This document shows, in pieces, positions 14,423 to 25,718 of a stretch of 35,847 bases of DNA (the first letter of the stretch is position 1; every line of letters begins with the position of its first letter). The notes under the pieces are model-generated. The model was not told where the DNA came from and ran no database searches. It saw only the letters and a program-made list of their open reading frames with translations. Origin of the DNA: Akkermansia sp. GTDB lineage: Bacteria > Verrucomicrobiota > Verrucomicrobiia > Verrucomicrobiales > Akkermansiaceae. The DNA lies in assembly GCA_030523775.1 (NCBI GenBank), contig JAUNHW010000021.1, positions 1-35,847 of the forward strand, given 5' to 3'. The position numbers were made by a program, and so were the translations under genes.

Positions 14423-16879
14423 CTACTCCCCTTGTTGTTCCTGGTGCTGCTTGAGCGCTTGCCGGATTTTGTCCTCTCTTTCTTCCAGCTGTTTGTCCAT
14501 CTTATCATACTCTTCTTTATAGTGCTTCTTGAGATCCCTGGAGAGGCACATATAGAAATTGAGGTGGGTAATGAGATTCGTCGTTTCGGTCAACTTATTC
14601 CCTTCCTGCAAGACATCATAGCATGTACGAGCGTTGTTCGACGAGTCGAATACGATGCAGTCCAAGTTGTCCTGCGCGGGAAAGAATTTCCCGCTGGCAA
14701 GCTGGAGCAGGGCCGTACGGCAGGAGCGATCCTGTACCCGGTCTATCAAAGAGATCATCTTTTCGAGGGCTTCTTCATTGGATGCGTGCCTGTAATCTCT
14801 CTGCATCTTCGTCAAGGCTTCGGCATAATGCGCCTTGTCGGGCGCCATGCGTAGCAGGCGGGATCCTCGCCATCTATACAAGCTCTTGCAATCCTTTTCA
14901 TATTTGGAAAGCAGCAGCCGCCTGATTTCCGGGGACGATGCCGCCTTGTCCAATACCTGCATCGCTTTTTCCAAGCAATTCCCCAGCACCAGATCTTCAT
15001 AGACGAAGTACACGTATATACCTCCTGCGTATGAGTGATGCAGGGCATCCTGAAGGGACAAATCCTCTATCAAGCAGGCCAGCACGGCAATTCGTGCCTG
15101 CTCTTTCATTTCCTCTTGCATGGTTTTGAAAAGGATTCCGGCTTCTTTTTCCGCATCGGCTGAAGAGAGCTGATTTTGGGATGCAGCCCCCTGTGCGCTT
15201 GCGGAGCGCTTGTTCCTGTTATCGAACTTTTGCCCCAGAAGCCCCACTTCTTCTGAAAAGCGACCAAGGACCGACAAGGCACCGTGTTGTCTGAGAGCAT
15301 CGTTGACAATCGTCCATTCGTCCTTATCCCCATCCCCCGTCTTGCTGGCCATCACTTGGTCTCTGGCTTCAAGCCAAGCATAGGTTTGCCCGTCTGACCC
15401 GATATAATACTCGTGTGGATCTTTTGTATCCTTTCTGAAAAGAAGCCCCGCTTGTTCGGCAAGAATGGTGTCCCTCTGCGCTTGAGGCCATTTTGCCAAC
15501 AAATTCCATGCCCTCTTGCTTTCTTCGAAATTTTTGTCAGATCGCTCAATCTGGCGCTGGATTGAATCTGCACCGTCTTCCTGGTCGGCTTGCAGCCCGT
15601 CGTCCTGCGCTGCCATCGCAATGCTGTCGGCTCGTTTCCTGCGTGCGCTTTTTTGATTGTCGCATTCCTTTGAGAAGGCATTAACCAGGGCTTTGTCCAG
15701 CCCCCTATGCTCCTGGATATCCCTAATGAGGCAGAGCGCTTGTTCAACCATGCCGGCATCACTCAGTGCGTCATAGCAGGAATGGGGAACGTTCTGGGAG
15801 TCCACGACCTCCTTGGTAAAGAGCTCCTTTGGGGACAAGCCGTCAGAGGCAATGCAGAGCAGTGCGGCTTTGCAGGTTGGGTCCTGCACCTGGGCCACCA
15901 TATCGCATGCGGCCTTGCTGATGTCCACCAATTTTCTCTTGTCCCGGTTAACTCCGCCATGGCCCTTGAACTCAGCCTGGCATGCATCATACTGCTTGAG
16001 CGTTGCCTTCATGCGCTGTGCACGCAATTTCGCTCCCTTTTGCAGAGCCTTGGCAATCTTGTCCTGCTTCGAGACAACCTTTTTCCCTATTTCATCGGCC
16101 AGGGCCACCTTTTCCAGTATTTGCAGGGCCTCATCCAGGCATTTGTCATGTTGCAGCTGATTATAGACAAAGCAAAGCTCGCCCTTGGAGTTGGCATAGG
16201 TGTAGTTGAGCGCGTCATGAGATGACACCTTGCCCATCAAACAAGCCAGAACGGCCATGCGCGCCCCGCTCTCCATTTTTTCCTGCATGACCTTGAGAAT
16301 GCCCTCTGCCTCCTTACCTGCATTCCTTGCGGCTTGCTGGCGCTGGAGCTTTTCCTTCTGCAAATCTGCCGCGCTCTTGTCCTTGTCGGCAAATTTCTGC
16401 TTCATGACATTGAGCTCCTTTGAAAACGCGGCCAGCACCTTCTTCTCACCGAGTTCGGCCATGGCTCTTCTAACATCGCGCCATTCTTTGTAGAGGTTTT
16501 TCTTTTTCGACTGGATGTCCCTCCCCTCGGCACACCACAGGTGCGTCCGGCCGTCCGTCCCGATGAATTTAGCTTCCTCGCGGATCTTCTTTGAGGGAAG
16601 GAGGTCTTCGGATGAAGTGAATCTCCTGCCATCATTCTCGTATGGAATGGAGCCGTCATCCATAAAGACAAGCTCTGCCCGTTCCGCCAAAAGGGCATCG
16701 CGCATCAAAGCGGGCCAGCTTTTGATGAGGCCCTGAACTTCGTTGATTTCATTTTCGTGGTTTTTTTCTGACGAAGCTCCCGCACGAAAATGGATTTCTT
16801 GCGCTTGCAACTCGGTTGGCAGGCCCTGTGCGAGGAAAAGCAGGGAGAGAATCCATGCCATGGGTGTATAGGTGGTCAT
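14423..16879 (-). CDS. secreted helical protein with internal tandem duplication
   Basis: I do not recognise this 818-residue protein. After a signal peptide (to about residue 26, LPTELQA) it consists of two homologous halves, about residues 50-405 and 460-790, joined by a charged linker. Matching segments include WPALMRDALLAERAEL / WPQAQRDTILAEQAGL, FIGTDGRTHLW / YIGSDGQTYAW, VLACLMGKVSSHDALNYTYA / VLACLIEDLSLQDALHHSYA, and VQDPTCKAALL / VQDRSCRTALL. Conserved cysteines in each half (LACL, CLDEA/CLEKA, SCYD/TCYD) may matter. It is predicted alpha-helical with a charged C-terminal helix. GC content is visibly lower than its neighbours, which hints at transfer or relaxed composition. ATG 16879 is chosen because the promoter at 16968-16997 lies inside the longer frame that begins at 16987. 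Confidence 0.75.
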   Translation of the reverse strand: MTTYTPMAWILSLLFLAQGLPTELQAQEIHFRAGASSEKNHENEINEVQGLIKSWPALMRDALLAERAELVFMDDGSIPYENDGRRFTSSEDLLPSKKIREEAKFIGTDGRTHLWCAEGRDIQSKKKNLYKEWRDVRRAMAELGEKKVLAAFSKELNVMKQKFADKDKSAADLQKEKLQRQQAARNAGKEAEGILKVMQEKMESGARMAVLACLMGKVSSHDALNYTYANSKGELCFVYNQLQHDKCLDEALQILEKVALADEIGKKVVSKQDKIAKALQKGAKLRAQRMKATLKQYDACQAEFKGHGGVNRDKRKLVDISKAACDMVAQVQDPTCKAALLCIASDGLSPKELFTKEVVDSQNVPHSCYDALSDAGMVEQALCLIRDIQEHRGLDKALVNAFSKECDNQKSARRKRADSIAMAAQDDGLQADQEDGADSIQRQIERSDKNFEESKRAWNLLAKWPQAQRDTILAEQAGLLFRKDTKDPHEYYIGSDGQTYAWLEARDQVMASKTGDGDKDEWTIVNDALRQHGALSVLGRFSEEVGLLGQKFDNRNKRSASAQGAASQNQLSSADAEKEAGILFKTMQEEMKEQARIAVLACLIEDLSLQDALHHSYAGGIYVYFVYEDLVLGNCLEKAMQVLDKAASSPEIRRLLLSKYEKDCKSLYRWRGSRLLRMAPDKAHYAEALTKMQRDYRHASNEEALEKMISLIDRVQDRSCRTALLQLASGKFFPAQDNLDCIVFDSSNNARTCYDVLQEGNKLTETTNLITHLNFYMCLSRDLKKHYKEEYDKMDKQLEEREDKIRQALKQHQEQQGE

Positions 16880-16967
16880 GAAAGTATTGATGGTTAAAGG
16901 CAAGTGTGCTGCCGCCCTTTCTCTGACAGAAAAAAGTTGTTTTTGCTTCCAGCGGGCAGCAGGGCTT

Positions 16968-16997
16968 TCTATAGCATGAGCGGGCATTGGGTGTCAA
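16968..16997 (-). promoter_or_regulatory. promoter of the duplicated secreted protein gene
   Basis: A consensus TTGACA (16992-16997), an 18-bp spacer and TATAGA (16968-16973) are read on the minus strand. The predicted leader is about 80 nt, long compared with other genes here. The rest of 16880-17240 holds only this promoter and copy 2 of the leader repeat. Confidence 0.72.
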
Positions 16998-17148
16998 CCA
17001 TTTTTTCGCGCGTTTCCGTAGCGTGTTCCGTAGCGTAGGCCATGCGCCCCGGGCGCAGCGGAGGTGCTGAGCGGGCATGACCAGAGCGCAGGAAACGCGC
17101 AAAAAAATTGCCGCAGGCTATAGTCCGGGGGGGCTGCACACAAGTTAG

Positions 17149-17217
17149 CTTTCCCATACCCCATTAGGCGAGAAAACGGTCGAATGCACGAAGAAAAATG
17201 AAAACATGTGGAAAATG
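17149..17217. repeat. leader repeat, copy 2
   Basis: This is the counterpart of 14339-14405. Its GGGGTATGGGAAAG would open a 62-codon frame (to 16969) with no recognisable product and running into the promoter at 16968-16997. It may be the vestige of a gene start or a conserved regulatory leader. It lies just after the phosphatase gene stop at 17241. Confidence 0.55.
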
Positions 17218-17240
17218 TTTGGAGAGGTGCCCCCGTGGTC

Positions 17241-19139
17241 TCAGGTGCGGATGATGAGGATGGTGATGTCGTCGTTCTGCTCGTTGCCGCGGGTGAAGCG
17301 CTTGAGGTCTGCGGAGAGGCGGTCGGTGGCCTCCTTGGCGGTCATTTCCGGGGTGACGGTGCGCGCCCAGGCCAGCAGGCGGTCCTCGCCGTACTGGTTC
17401 TTGTCCGGGTCCTCCGCCTCGGTCACGCCGTCGGTGTACATCACGATGGTGTCGCCCTCCTCCAGCTGGCGGCTCTGCATCTCGAACTGGAAGTCGTCCA
17501 TCACGCCCACCACCAGGTTGGGGATGAGCGGCAGGAAGTAGGGATCGCCGTTGCGGGGGATGATGACTGGCGGGTTGTGCCCGGCGTTGCAGTACTCCAG
17601 CAGGCGGGTTTCCGTGTTGATGCGGCCCAGCAGGAGGGTGACGAACATGCCGCTCTCGTTGTTTTCCGAGAGGCTGCGGTTGATCTTGCCCACCATGTCG
17701 TTGAGGGCTACGCCGTGGCCGCCCACGAAGCGCAGGGAGCTGCGGGTGATGGCCATGATGAGGGCGGCGGACACACCCTTGCCGGAGACATCCCCCACGG
17801 CGAAGTAGAGCATGTCCTTGCGTGAGGTGACATCGTACAAGTCGCCGCCCACCTCCTTGGCGGGGTGGATATCCGCATATACGTCCGCCAGCGTGATGTC
17901 CGCAAAGTTCTTGGGCAGCATCTGCATCTGGATGTCGTGTGCGATGTTGAGCTCGCTTTCCAGGCGCTGCTTGCCGGCGGTGGTGGTCTTGAGGTCCTGG
18001 ATGTACTGGGTGAGCGAGTCCTGCATGTAGTCGAAGGAATCCCGCAGCTGCATGATTTCATCCTCTGTCTTGATTTCCGGCAGCTTGGTGTGGAAGTTTC
18101 CCTTGGCAATGCTCATGGCGCTCTCCGAGAACTTGCGCAGCGGGGAGGCCGCGCGCTCGATGGACGCCCGGCACAGTAGGAACAGCCCGAACAGGCCTGC
18201 CAGCGCCACCGTGAGCACCACCAGGTTCATTTCCGTGGTGCGCGCCAGCACGGAGCTGTACGGGCAGATGATGGAGGCGGACCACCCGTTGGAGATCGGG
18301 CCGTACACGCCGAAGTAGGATTTGCCCCCGTCCTCGAATTCCGCGGAGCCCTTGAGGCCCTTCACCATGTTGATGGAGGTTTCCCAGGCGCGCTTGTCCT
18401 CCTTGTCCGCCGCCACGGAAAAGATGGTGGCGCCGCGCAGCCAGGAGCGGTCCGGCGCGGAGACGTAGGAGCCGTTGCGGCTGATGAGCACGGTGAAGGA
18501 GTCCTTGTACGGGTGGATGGAATCAAACTTGCTGGAAAGCCACTCCAGCGAGATGTCCGCCGTCACCACGGCGTACAGCTTGCCCGCCTTGTCGAAGAGC
18601 GGCCTGCTGTACGTGCATATCCACTGCTCGCCGCCCTCCTCGTCGTAGTACGGCTCCGTCCAGCACTCCTTCTTGGTGAGCGCGGGTATCTGGAACCAGT
18701 CCATCAGGAAGTAGTCGTACGCCTCGCTGCCCAGGTGCGTGCTTTTCACCTCCCCCGTTTCCGCGTCTATCCAGCTGTACGGGGCGTAGTAGTGCCTGCC
18801 CGCGTGGTAGTCCGCCACAAAGGCCACGGCGCTGCCCACAATGTGCTCGTTGGATTCCACCAGCTTGCGCGTGAGGTTCTGCAGGTAGGCGTCGTCGCCC
18901 TCGTGGCCCTCCACCATCCAGGCGGTGTTGGCGGCGGCCACCTCCACGCTGTGCAGCTCTTTCTCCACGTCCGCTATGGTGGCGTCCAGCAGGTTGGCGG
19001 CAGACTTGGTGGCCTCGTCGGCGATGAGGTGGCGGCAGGTTTGCGCCACGATGGCCAGCACGCCGACGAAGAGGACGGAGATGAGCGCAATGACGATGAG
19101 GCTCAACCTCTGGGCAAAGGATTTGCGGCGCTTACTCAT
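17241..19139 (-). CDS. Cache-HAMP-PP2C (SpoIIE-type) sensor phosphatase
   Basis: This 632-residue membrane receptor has TM1 at about residues 13-32, an extracytoplasmic double-Cache-like domain (about 35-300, with DWFQIP, YSRPLFDKAGKLYAVV, VYGPISNGWSASI), TM2 at about 304-323, a HAMP linker (324-378, SPLRKFSESAMSIAKGNF), a coiled coil with the family motif DIQMQMLPK, and a PP2C phosphatase domain to the end. Metal-binding aspartates lie in KEVGGDLYDV (D433) and VGDVSGKGVSAAL (D450), with MYTDGVTEAEDP and NDDITILIIR near the end. It would dephosphorylate a protein, classically an anti-sigma-factor antagonist, in response to an external signal. Its start overlaps the 3' end of the binding-protein gene by 8 bp, so the two are translationally coupled. 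Confidence 0.9.
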   Translation of the reverse strand: MSKRRKSFAQRLSLIVIALISVLFVGVLAIVAQTCRHLIADEATKSAANLLDATIADVEKELHSVEVAAANTAWMVEGHEGDDAYLQNLTRKLVESNEHIVGSAVAFVADYHAGRHYYAPYSWIDAETGEVKSTHLGSEAYDYFLMDWFQIPALTKKECWTEPYYDEEGGEQWICTYSRPLFDKAGKLYAVVTADISLEWLSSKFDSIHPYKDSFTVLISRNGSYVSAPDRSWLRGATIFSVAADKEDKRAWETSINMVKGLKGSAEFEDGGKSYFGVYGPISNGWSASIICPYSSVLARTTEMNLVVLTVALAGLFGLFLLCRASIERAASPLRKFSESAMSIAKGNFHTKLPEIKTEDEIMQLRDSFDYMQDSLTQYIQDLKTTTAGKQRLESELNIAHDIQMQMLPKNFADITLADVYADIHPAKEVGGDLYDVTSRKDMLYFAVGDVSGKGVSAALIMAITRSSLRFVGGHGVALNDMVGKINRSLSENNESGMFVTLLLGRINTETRLLEYCNAGHNPPVIIPRNGDPYFLPLIPNLVVGVMDDFQFEMQSRQLEEGDTIVMYTDGVTEAEDPDKNQYGEDRLLAWARTVTPEMTAKEATDRLSADLKRFTRGNEQNDDITILIIRT

Positions 19140-20091
19140 GGCGTATCATCTCCTGGTAGTTGACCGTTTTCATGATGACGGCGGCGCGGTACATGGCGTC
19201 CACCAGCTTGTTGAACACCTCTTCCGTGGCCTGGGCGTAATCCCGCTTGCCGGTGTCCGGGTTCACCTGCAGGCGCAGGCACTCCTTGAGCATCATGCGC
19301 TCCATGACGGGGTTGCTGCTCACGTGGCCGGCCTCGACATACCTGTGGGAGAGGGCGCAGGCCTCCTCCGGGTGCGCGGCGGCGTAGTCCCAGCCTTTCT
19401 TGGTGGCGCGCACGAAGGCGTCTATGGTGGCCTTGTTGTCCTTGTAGTATTGCTCGGTGACGTAGAGGCCGTCCTCCGGCACCCTGGGGCCGTGGTCGTG
19501 GCAGCGCAGCACGTTTTCCTCCGGGATGCGGCCCATGGAGAGCAGCAGACCCAGGTACTCGTTGAAGCTGTAGCAGAGCGTGGCATCCACCGCGCCGTAG
19601 ATGAACAGGTTCACGCTGCGGCTGATGGGCACCCACTCGATGTCCAGGTTGAACTCGTGGCTCAGCACGTCGAACAGCTCGGAGTGGCCGGACTGCCACC
19701 GCGCAACGCGCATGTGGTTCAAATCCTTCAGCTCCCTGATGGGGCGGTGCGCCACCACCCACAGCCCGCTGATCTGGGTGACCTGACAGACGTTGACAAT
19801 CGGCTCGCCCTGGGCGCGGGCGACAATGGCCTGCATGAGCTGCAGGCCCGCGATGTGCGCCTTGCCCTCCTTCAGGAGCTCCAGGGAGGTTTCCTTGGAG
19901 TTGATGCCGACATGGTTGAAGGTGACGTTGAGCCCCTCCTGCTCGAAAAAGCCCTTTTCCTTGGCCACATAGTACCCGGCGAATTGCGCCTGCGGGATCC
20001 ATTGCGGCGCAAAGACAACGTCCTTCAGCTCTGCATGCAGAACGGAAAGCGCGCCGGTAAGAAGCGTGATGAGCGTCAGGAGCCTGGTCAC
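19132..20091 (-). CDS. NMT1/THI5-like periplasmic binding protein
   Basis: This 319-residue type 2 periplasmic binding protein resembles those of ABC importers for thiamine pyrimidine precursors and similar ligands. The signal peptide ends near LHA (residue 20). The core motifs are VFAPQWIPQAQFAGYYVAKEKGFF, EGLNVTF, ELLKEGKAHIAGLQ and VVAHRPIRELKDLNHMRVA. The start is GTG at 20091, only 6 nt after the -10 box. No ABC permease or ATPase gene is adjacent; instead the gene overlaps a Cache-HAMP-PP2C phosphatase gene by 8 bp. That suggests a sensory role, with the liganded protein presented to the receptor, though it may also serve a transporter encoded elsewhere. The ligand is unknown. Confidence 0.85.
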   Translation of the reverse strand: MTRLLTLITLLTGALSVLHAELKDVVFAPQWIPQAQFAGYYVAKEKGFFEQEGLNVTFNHVGINSKETSLELLKEGKAHIAGLQLMQAIVARAQGEPIVNVCQVTQISGLWVVAHRPIRELKDLNHMRVARWQSGHSELFDVLSHEFNLDIEWVPISRSVNLFIYGAVDATLCYSFNEYLGLLLSMGRIPEENVLRCHDHGPRVPEDGLYVTEQYYKDNKATIDAFVRATKKGWDYAAAHPEEACALSHRYVEAGHVSSNPVMERMMLKECLRLQVNPDTGKRDYAQATEEVFNKLVDAMYRAAVIMKTVNYQEMIRHE

Positions 20092-20097
20092 GGCGGC

Positions 20098-20126
20098 ATT
20101 CTAGCATACCCCCGCGCGTGCGGCAA
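20098..20126 (-). promoter_or_regulatory. promoter of the binding protein-phosphatase pair, predicted leaderless
   Basis: TTGCCG (20121-20126), a 17-bp spacer and TAGAAT (20098-20103) are read on the minus strand. The -10 box ends 6 nt before the GTG start codon at 20091, so transcription should start at the codon itself. Confidence 0.7.
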
Positions 20127-20146
20127 GAGGGAAGCGCGTTTTCGCG

Positions 20147-20173
20147 CGAATTGTGCGAATTGCACGAATTGTG
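20147..20173. repeat. three 9-bp iterons upstream of acnA
   Basis: CGAATTGTG, CGAATTGCA and CGAATTGTG stand head to tail with exact 9-bp period, ending 20 bp before the acnA -35 box. Such spacing fits an operator for a transcription factor, and no regulator gene is adjacent. Confidence 0.6.
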
Positions 20174-20193
20174 GCATAAGACGACTTTTTCCC

Positions 20194-20221
20194 TTGATTT
20201 GGCGGGAGCGGTGTATATACT
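20194..20221 (+). promoter_or_regulatory. acnA promoter
   Basis: TTGATT (20194-20199), a 16-bp spacer and TATACT (20216-20221) lie 18 nt upstream of ATG 20240. The iterons at 20147-20173 lie directly upstream. Confidence 0.7.
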
Positions 20222-20239
20222 CGCGGGACTTCCTGCTTC

Positions 20240-22960
<2,721 letters not shown>

Positions 22961-23021
22961 TACTCGCGGAGACCGCCCGCGCGCGAAGCGCCCAACCTCA
23001 AACAGCACCCGCGCATCGTTG

Positions 23022-23070
23022 TATAATGCCAGCCTTTGTGCTTGCGCAGCGGCGCGGAATGGGGGATACT
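23022..23070 (+). promoter_or_regulatory. promoter region before the LolC/E-type gene
   Basis: A perfect TATAAT (23022-23027) has only a weak -35. A second pair, TTGCGC (23042-23047), 17-bp spacer, GATACT (23065-23070), ends 14 nt before ATG 23085. Either could drive the permease gene independently of acnA. Confidence 0.45.
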
Positions 23071-23084
23071 GCGGGCAACAAGGC

Positions 23085-24740
23085 ATGAAGCTACTGAGAC
23101 GCAACCTGAGCCTGATGCTGGCGGTGAGATACCTCAACCCGCTGCGCAGCATGTTTTCCATCATCACCCTCATCTGCCTGGTGGGCGTGGCCCTGGGCGT
23201 CACCGCGCTCATTGTGGTGCTCTCTGTGATGCAGGGCCTGCAGAACGAGATGGAATCCCGCGTGCTGGCCTTCGCACCGCACTACGTCATCGGCCAGAAC
23301 GATGGCGTGCAGCGCCTGAGCATATCCGATGAGCAGGTGGACTGGCCCGCACTGCAGGAGAAGATTGCCGCGCTGCCGGGCGTGGTGAGCGTGTACCCCC
23401 TGTTGGATGGCGATGCCTTTGCCCAGAACGGCTCCGGGCGCATCTCCGTGCAGTTCTCGGCGGTGCAGCCGCACAATGATTCACAGCTGCAGCCGCTGCT
23501 GCCCATGCTCAAGGAGGGCACGTTCGATTTCGGGGAGGGGTTGGACCAGGAGTGCGTGGTTTCCGCCACCACCGCCGCCTCCCTGGGCCTGGGCGTGGGT
23601 GACCGCCTGCACATCACCCCCGTGGGCAGTATTGATGAGATTGCGGATATCTGGGCCATGATCCAGGAGCCCCTGCTCACCCAGGAGAACAAGGAATTCA
23701 CGGAGGCCGCCGCCGCCTTCTTCCAGGGCGCGGAGCCCGCAGCGGATGGGGCCTGCACTGTATCGCAGGACAAGGTGGAGCACATGCTCGGCATCCTCTT
23801 CAACATGCCCGCCAAGAAGCTGCGCCAGAGCGAGCAGGACGGCCTGGACACCCTTTTCCGCATCATGCAGGCCCACGGGGCGGATTCCCCCTACACCGCG
23901 GATGAGCAGAAGCTCTGGAACGACACCCTGGCCGCGCTGGCCGCTCTGGACCGCGACAAGGAGGACGGCAAGGCCGTGAAGAGCGTCAACCAGATGGTCA
24001 TGCCCTCGGACCTCACCATCATCGGCATCTACCAGCCCCCGGAGAACATGCCCGGCCCGAACGTTTACCTGCCCCTGCAGATGGCGCAGGACATGCTCGG
24101 CATCTCCATTGGCGGCCAGAGTATCGTGAACGGCATTTGCGTGCGCGTGCAGGATGCCAACAACCCAGGCCCGGTGGAGCAGCGCCTGGTCGCCGTGCTG
24201 CCGCCGCCGGAGGACCCCGCGGCGGAAACCGCTGACGGCCGCCAGTGGGACATCATCCCCTGGTCCCGCCGTTTCGAGCAGTGGTACCAGCTCATTGCCA
24301 ACGAGCGCGTGATGATGGGCTTCGTGCTCTCCGTCATCTCCCTCATCGCCAGCTTCTGCATCATGGCGGTCATGTTCACCGTCTCCATCCAGCGCAAGCG
24401 TGAAATTGCCGTGCTGCAGGCCCTGGGGGCCACCCCCGCCAAGATTATGGGCATCTTCACCTGGCAGGGCGTCATCATCGGCTTCTTCGGCGCGGTGCTG
24501 GGCATTTTGCTCGCGCTGCTCACCCTGCACTACAGGCTGAAGATTCAGGCCGCCCTGGCGGGCATCGGCATGGATCCCTTCCCCATGGAGGCGCACGGCA
24601 TCTCCCTGCCGGCCGTGTATGACCCCGCCATGTTCGCCTGGCAGGCGTTCAAGGCTTTCCTCATGGTCACGGCGGCCTCCATTGTGCCGGCCTGGCTGGT
24701 GGCGCGGCAGGACCCCGCCAAGGCCCTGCGCTCCAACTGA
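23085..24740 (+). CDS. LolC/LolE-family ABC permease (FtsX-like)
   Basis: This 551-residue inner-membrane protein resembles the permease of the LolCDE machine that extracts lipoproteins for transport to the outer membrane. The start LMLAVRYLNPLRSMFSIITL followed by ALGVTALIVVLSVMQG is characteristic, with TM1 at about residues 23-48. A large periplasmic domain follows. Three C-terminal membrane segments (GFVLSVISLIASFCIMAVMF, GVIIGFFGAVLGILLALLTL, AFLMVTAASIVPAWLVA) close with the FtsX pattern IQRKREIAVLQALGATPAKI. It is about 140 residues longer than typical LolC/E because of an acidic helical insertion (LTQENKEFTEAAAAFF to VKSVNQM). The extra frame to 22773 lies inside acnA and is rejected. 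No lolD ATPase gene is adjacent. Confidence 0.85.
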   Translation: MKLLRRNLSLMLAVRYLNPLRSMFSIITLICLVGVALGVTALIVVLSVMQGLQNEMESRVLAFAPHYVIGQNDGVQRLSISDEQVDWPALQEKIAALPGVVSVYPLLDGDAFAQNGSGRISVQFSAVQPHNDSQLQPLLPMLKEGTFDFGEGLDQECVVSATTAASLGLGVGDRLHITPVGSIDEIADIWAMIQEPLLTQENKEFTEAAAAFFQGAEPAADGACTVSQDKVEHMLGILFNMPAKKLRQSEQDGLDTLFRIMQAHGADSPYTADEQKLWNDTLAALAALDRDKEDGKAVKSVNQMVMPSDLTIIGIYQPPENMPGPNVYLPLQMAQDMLGISIGGQSIVNGICVRVQDANNPGPVEQRLVAVLPPPEDPAAETADGRQWDIIPWSRRFEQWYQLIANERVMMGFVLSVISLIASFCIMAVMFTVSIQRKREIAVLQALGATPAKIMGIFTWQGVIIGFFGAVLGILLALLTLHYRLKIQAALAGIGMDPFPMEAHGISLPAVYDPAMFAWQAFKAFLMVTAASIVPAWLVARQDPAKALRSN

Positions 24741-24764
24741 TACCCACCGCGTTCCCCACGCCAC

Positions 24765-25679
24765 ATGGATATTTACTGGATAGACAAGGAGAGGAAACGC
24801 TGCGGGCCCGCCACCGTGCCGGATATGATTTCCAAGGTGCGCACCGGCGAGCTCTCCGCGGATGATACGCTCGGCTGGCATGCCGGCGCCGTGGGCTGGG
24901 TGCCCTTGAAGGAGCTCCCCGCACTCACGGATTTCCTTTGCGAGCGCGCCCCCAAGCACATCACCTACGACCCCAACGATCCCCTGCCGGAGCTGGACGA
25001 CCGCGACACCCCGCCCACCCTGGCACCAGAGGCGGAACAGGAGAAGCCCAGCGAGGAGGACATGCCGCGCGGCGTGCTGCGTGTGTACCTGCCGCCCCCG
25101 CACGTGCGCCTGCTGGCGCGCATGGTGGATATGGGCGTCTACGCCGTGCTGGTGTACGCGGCGTGCTATTGGCTGCAGGTGCCGTTCAAGCCGTCGCTGC
25201 TGCCGTTCGGGCCGCTGCTGTGGCTGGGTATGCTGGTGCTGGAGCCGCTGCTGCTCTGCACGCGCGGCACCACGCCGGGCAAGGCGCTTTTCGGCATACG
25301 CGTGCAGGATATGGCGGGCGGGCAGGGGCTCCCGCTCACCTTCGGCCGCGCCTTTGCGCGCACCATGCTGGTGTTTGTGATGGGGCTGGGGATGATGCTT
25401 TCCCTCCTGCCGTTCCTCGCCATGGGATTCTCCCACTGGCAGCTGGGGCGCCGCGGGCTCACCGCGTGGGATGCCCGTTGCGGCTCCCTGCCCGTGCAGA
25501 AGGCCCCGGTTCCCGCCACGCGCACGCTGCTGGCCGTGCTGCTGCTCTTCTGCTGCCTGCAGTGCACCTCCATGTTCATGCAGCCCTGGTTCCCCGCCAT
25601 GACGGACATGATTTCAGAGCAGGATCCGCAGCTCGGGGATGCCTTCCGCAACCTCCTCAACCTGCCCCGCCCGGAGTGA
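24765..25679 (+). CDS. GYF_2-RDD domain membrane protein
   Basis: This 304-residue protein has an N-terminal GYF_2-like domain (MDIYWIDKERKRCGPATVPD, then LGWHAGAVGWVPLKEL, residues 1-60), an acidic proline-rich linker, and an RDD domain with the arginine and two aspartates in RLLARMVDMGVY and, later, TTPGKALFGIRVQD and TAWDARCG. Four to five membrane segments are predicted, including CYWLQV..., PLLWLGMLVLEPLLL and the last at TLLAVLLLFCCLQC. GYF_2 is thought to bind proline-rich peptides; RDD proteins are often of unknown transport function. It starts 24 bp after the permease stop, so the two are probably co-transcribed. Confidence 0.85.
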   Translation: MDIYWIDKERKRCGPATVPDMISKVRTGELSADDTLGWHAGAVGWVPLKELPALTDFLCERAPKHITYDPNDPLPELDDRDTPPTLAPEAEQEKPSEEDMPRGVLRVYLPPPHVRLLARMVDMGVYAVLVYAACYWLQVPFKPSLLPFGPLLWLGMLVLEPLLLCTRGTTPGKALFGIRVQDMAGGQGLPLTFGRAFARTMLVFVMGLGMMLSLLPFLAMGFSHWQLGRRGLTAWDARCGSLPVQKAPVPATRTLLAVLLLFCCLQCTSMFMQPWFPAMTDMISEQDPQLGDAFRNLLNLPRPE

Positions 25680-25718
25680 CGCGGGCTGCCGGAGGCCACA
25701 CGGCGCACCGGGTGCCTT

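Noticed and set aside
16969..17157. 62-codon minus-strand ORF starting in the leader repeat
   Set aside because: There is no recognisable product, and it runs into the promoter at 16968-16997. I kept the leader repeat as a finding, not the ORF as a gene.
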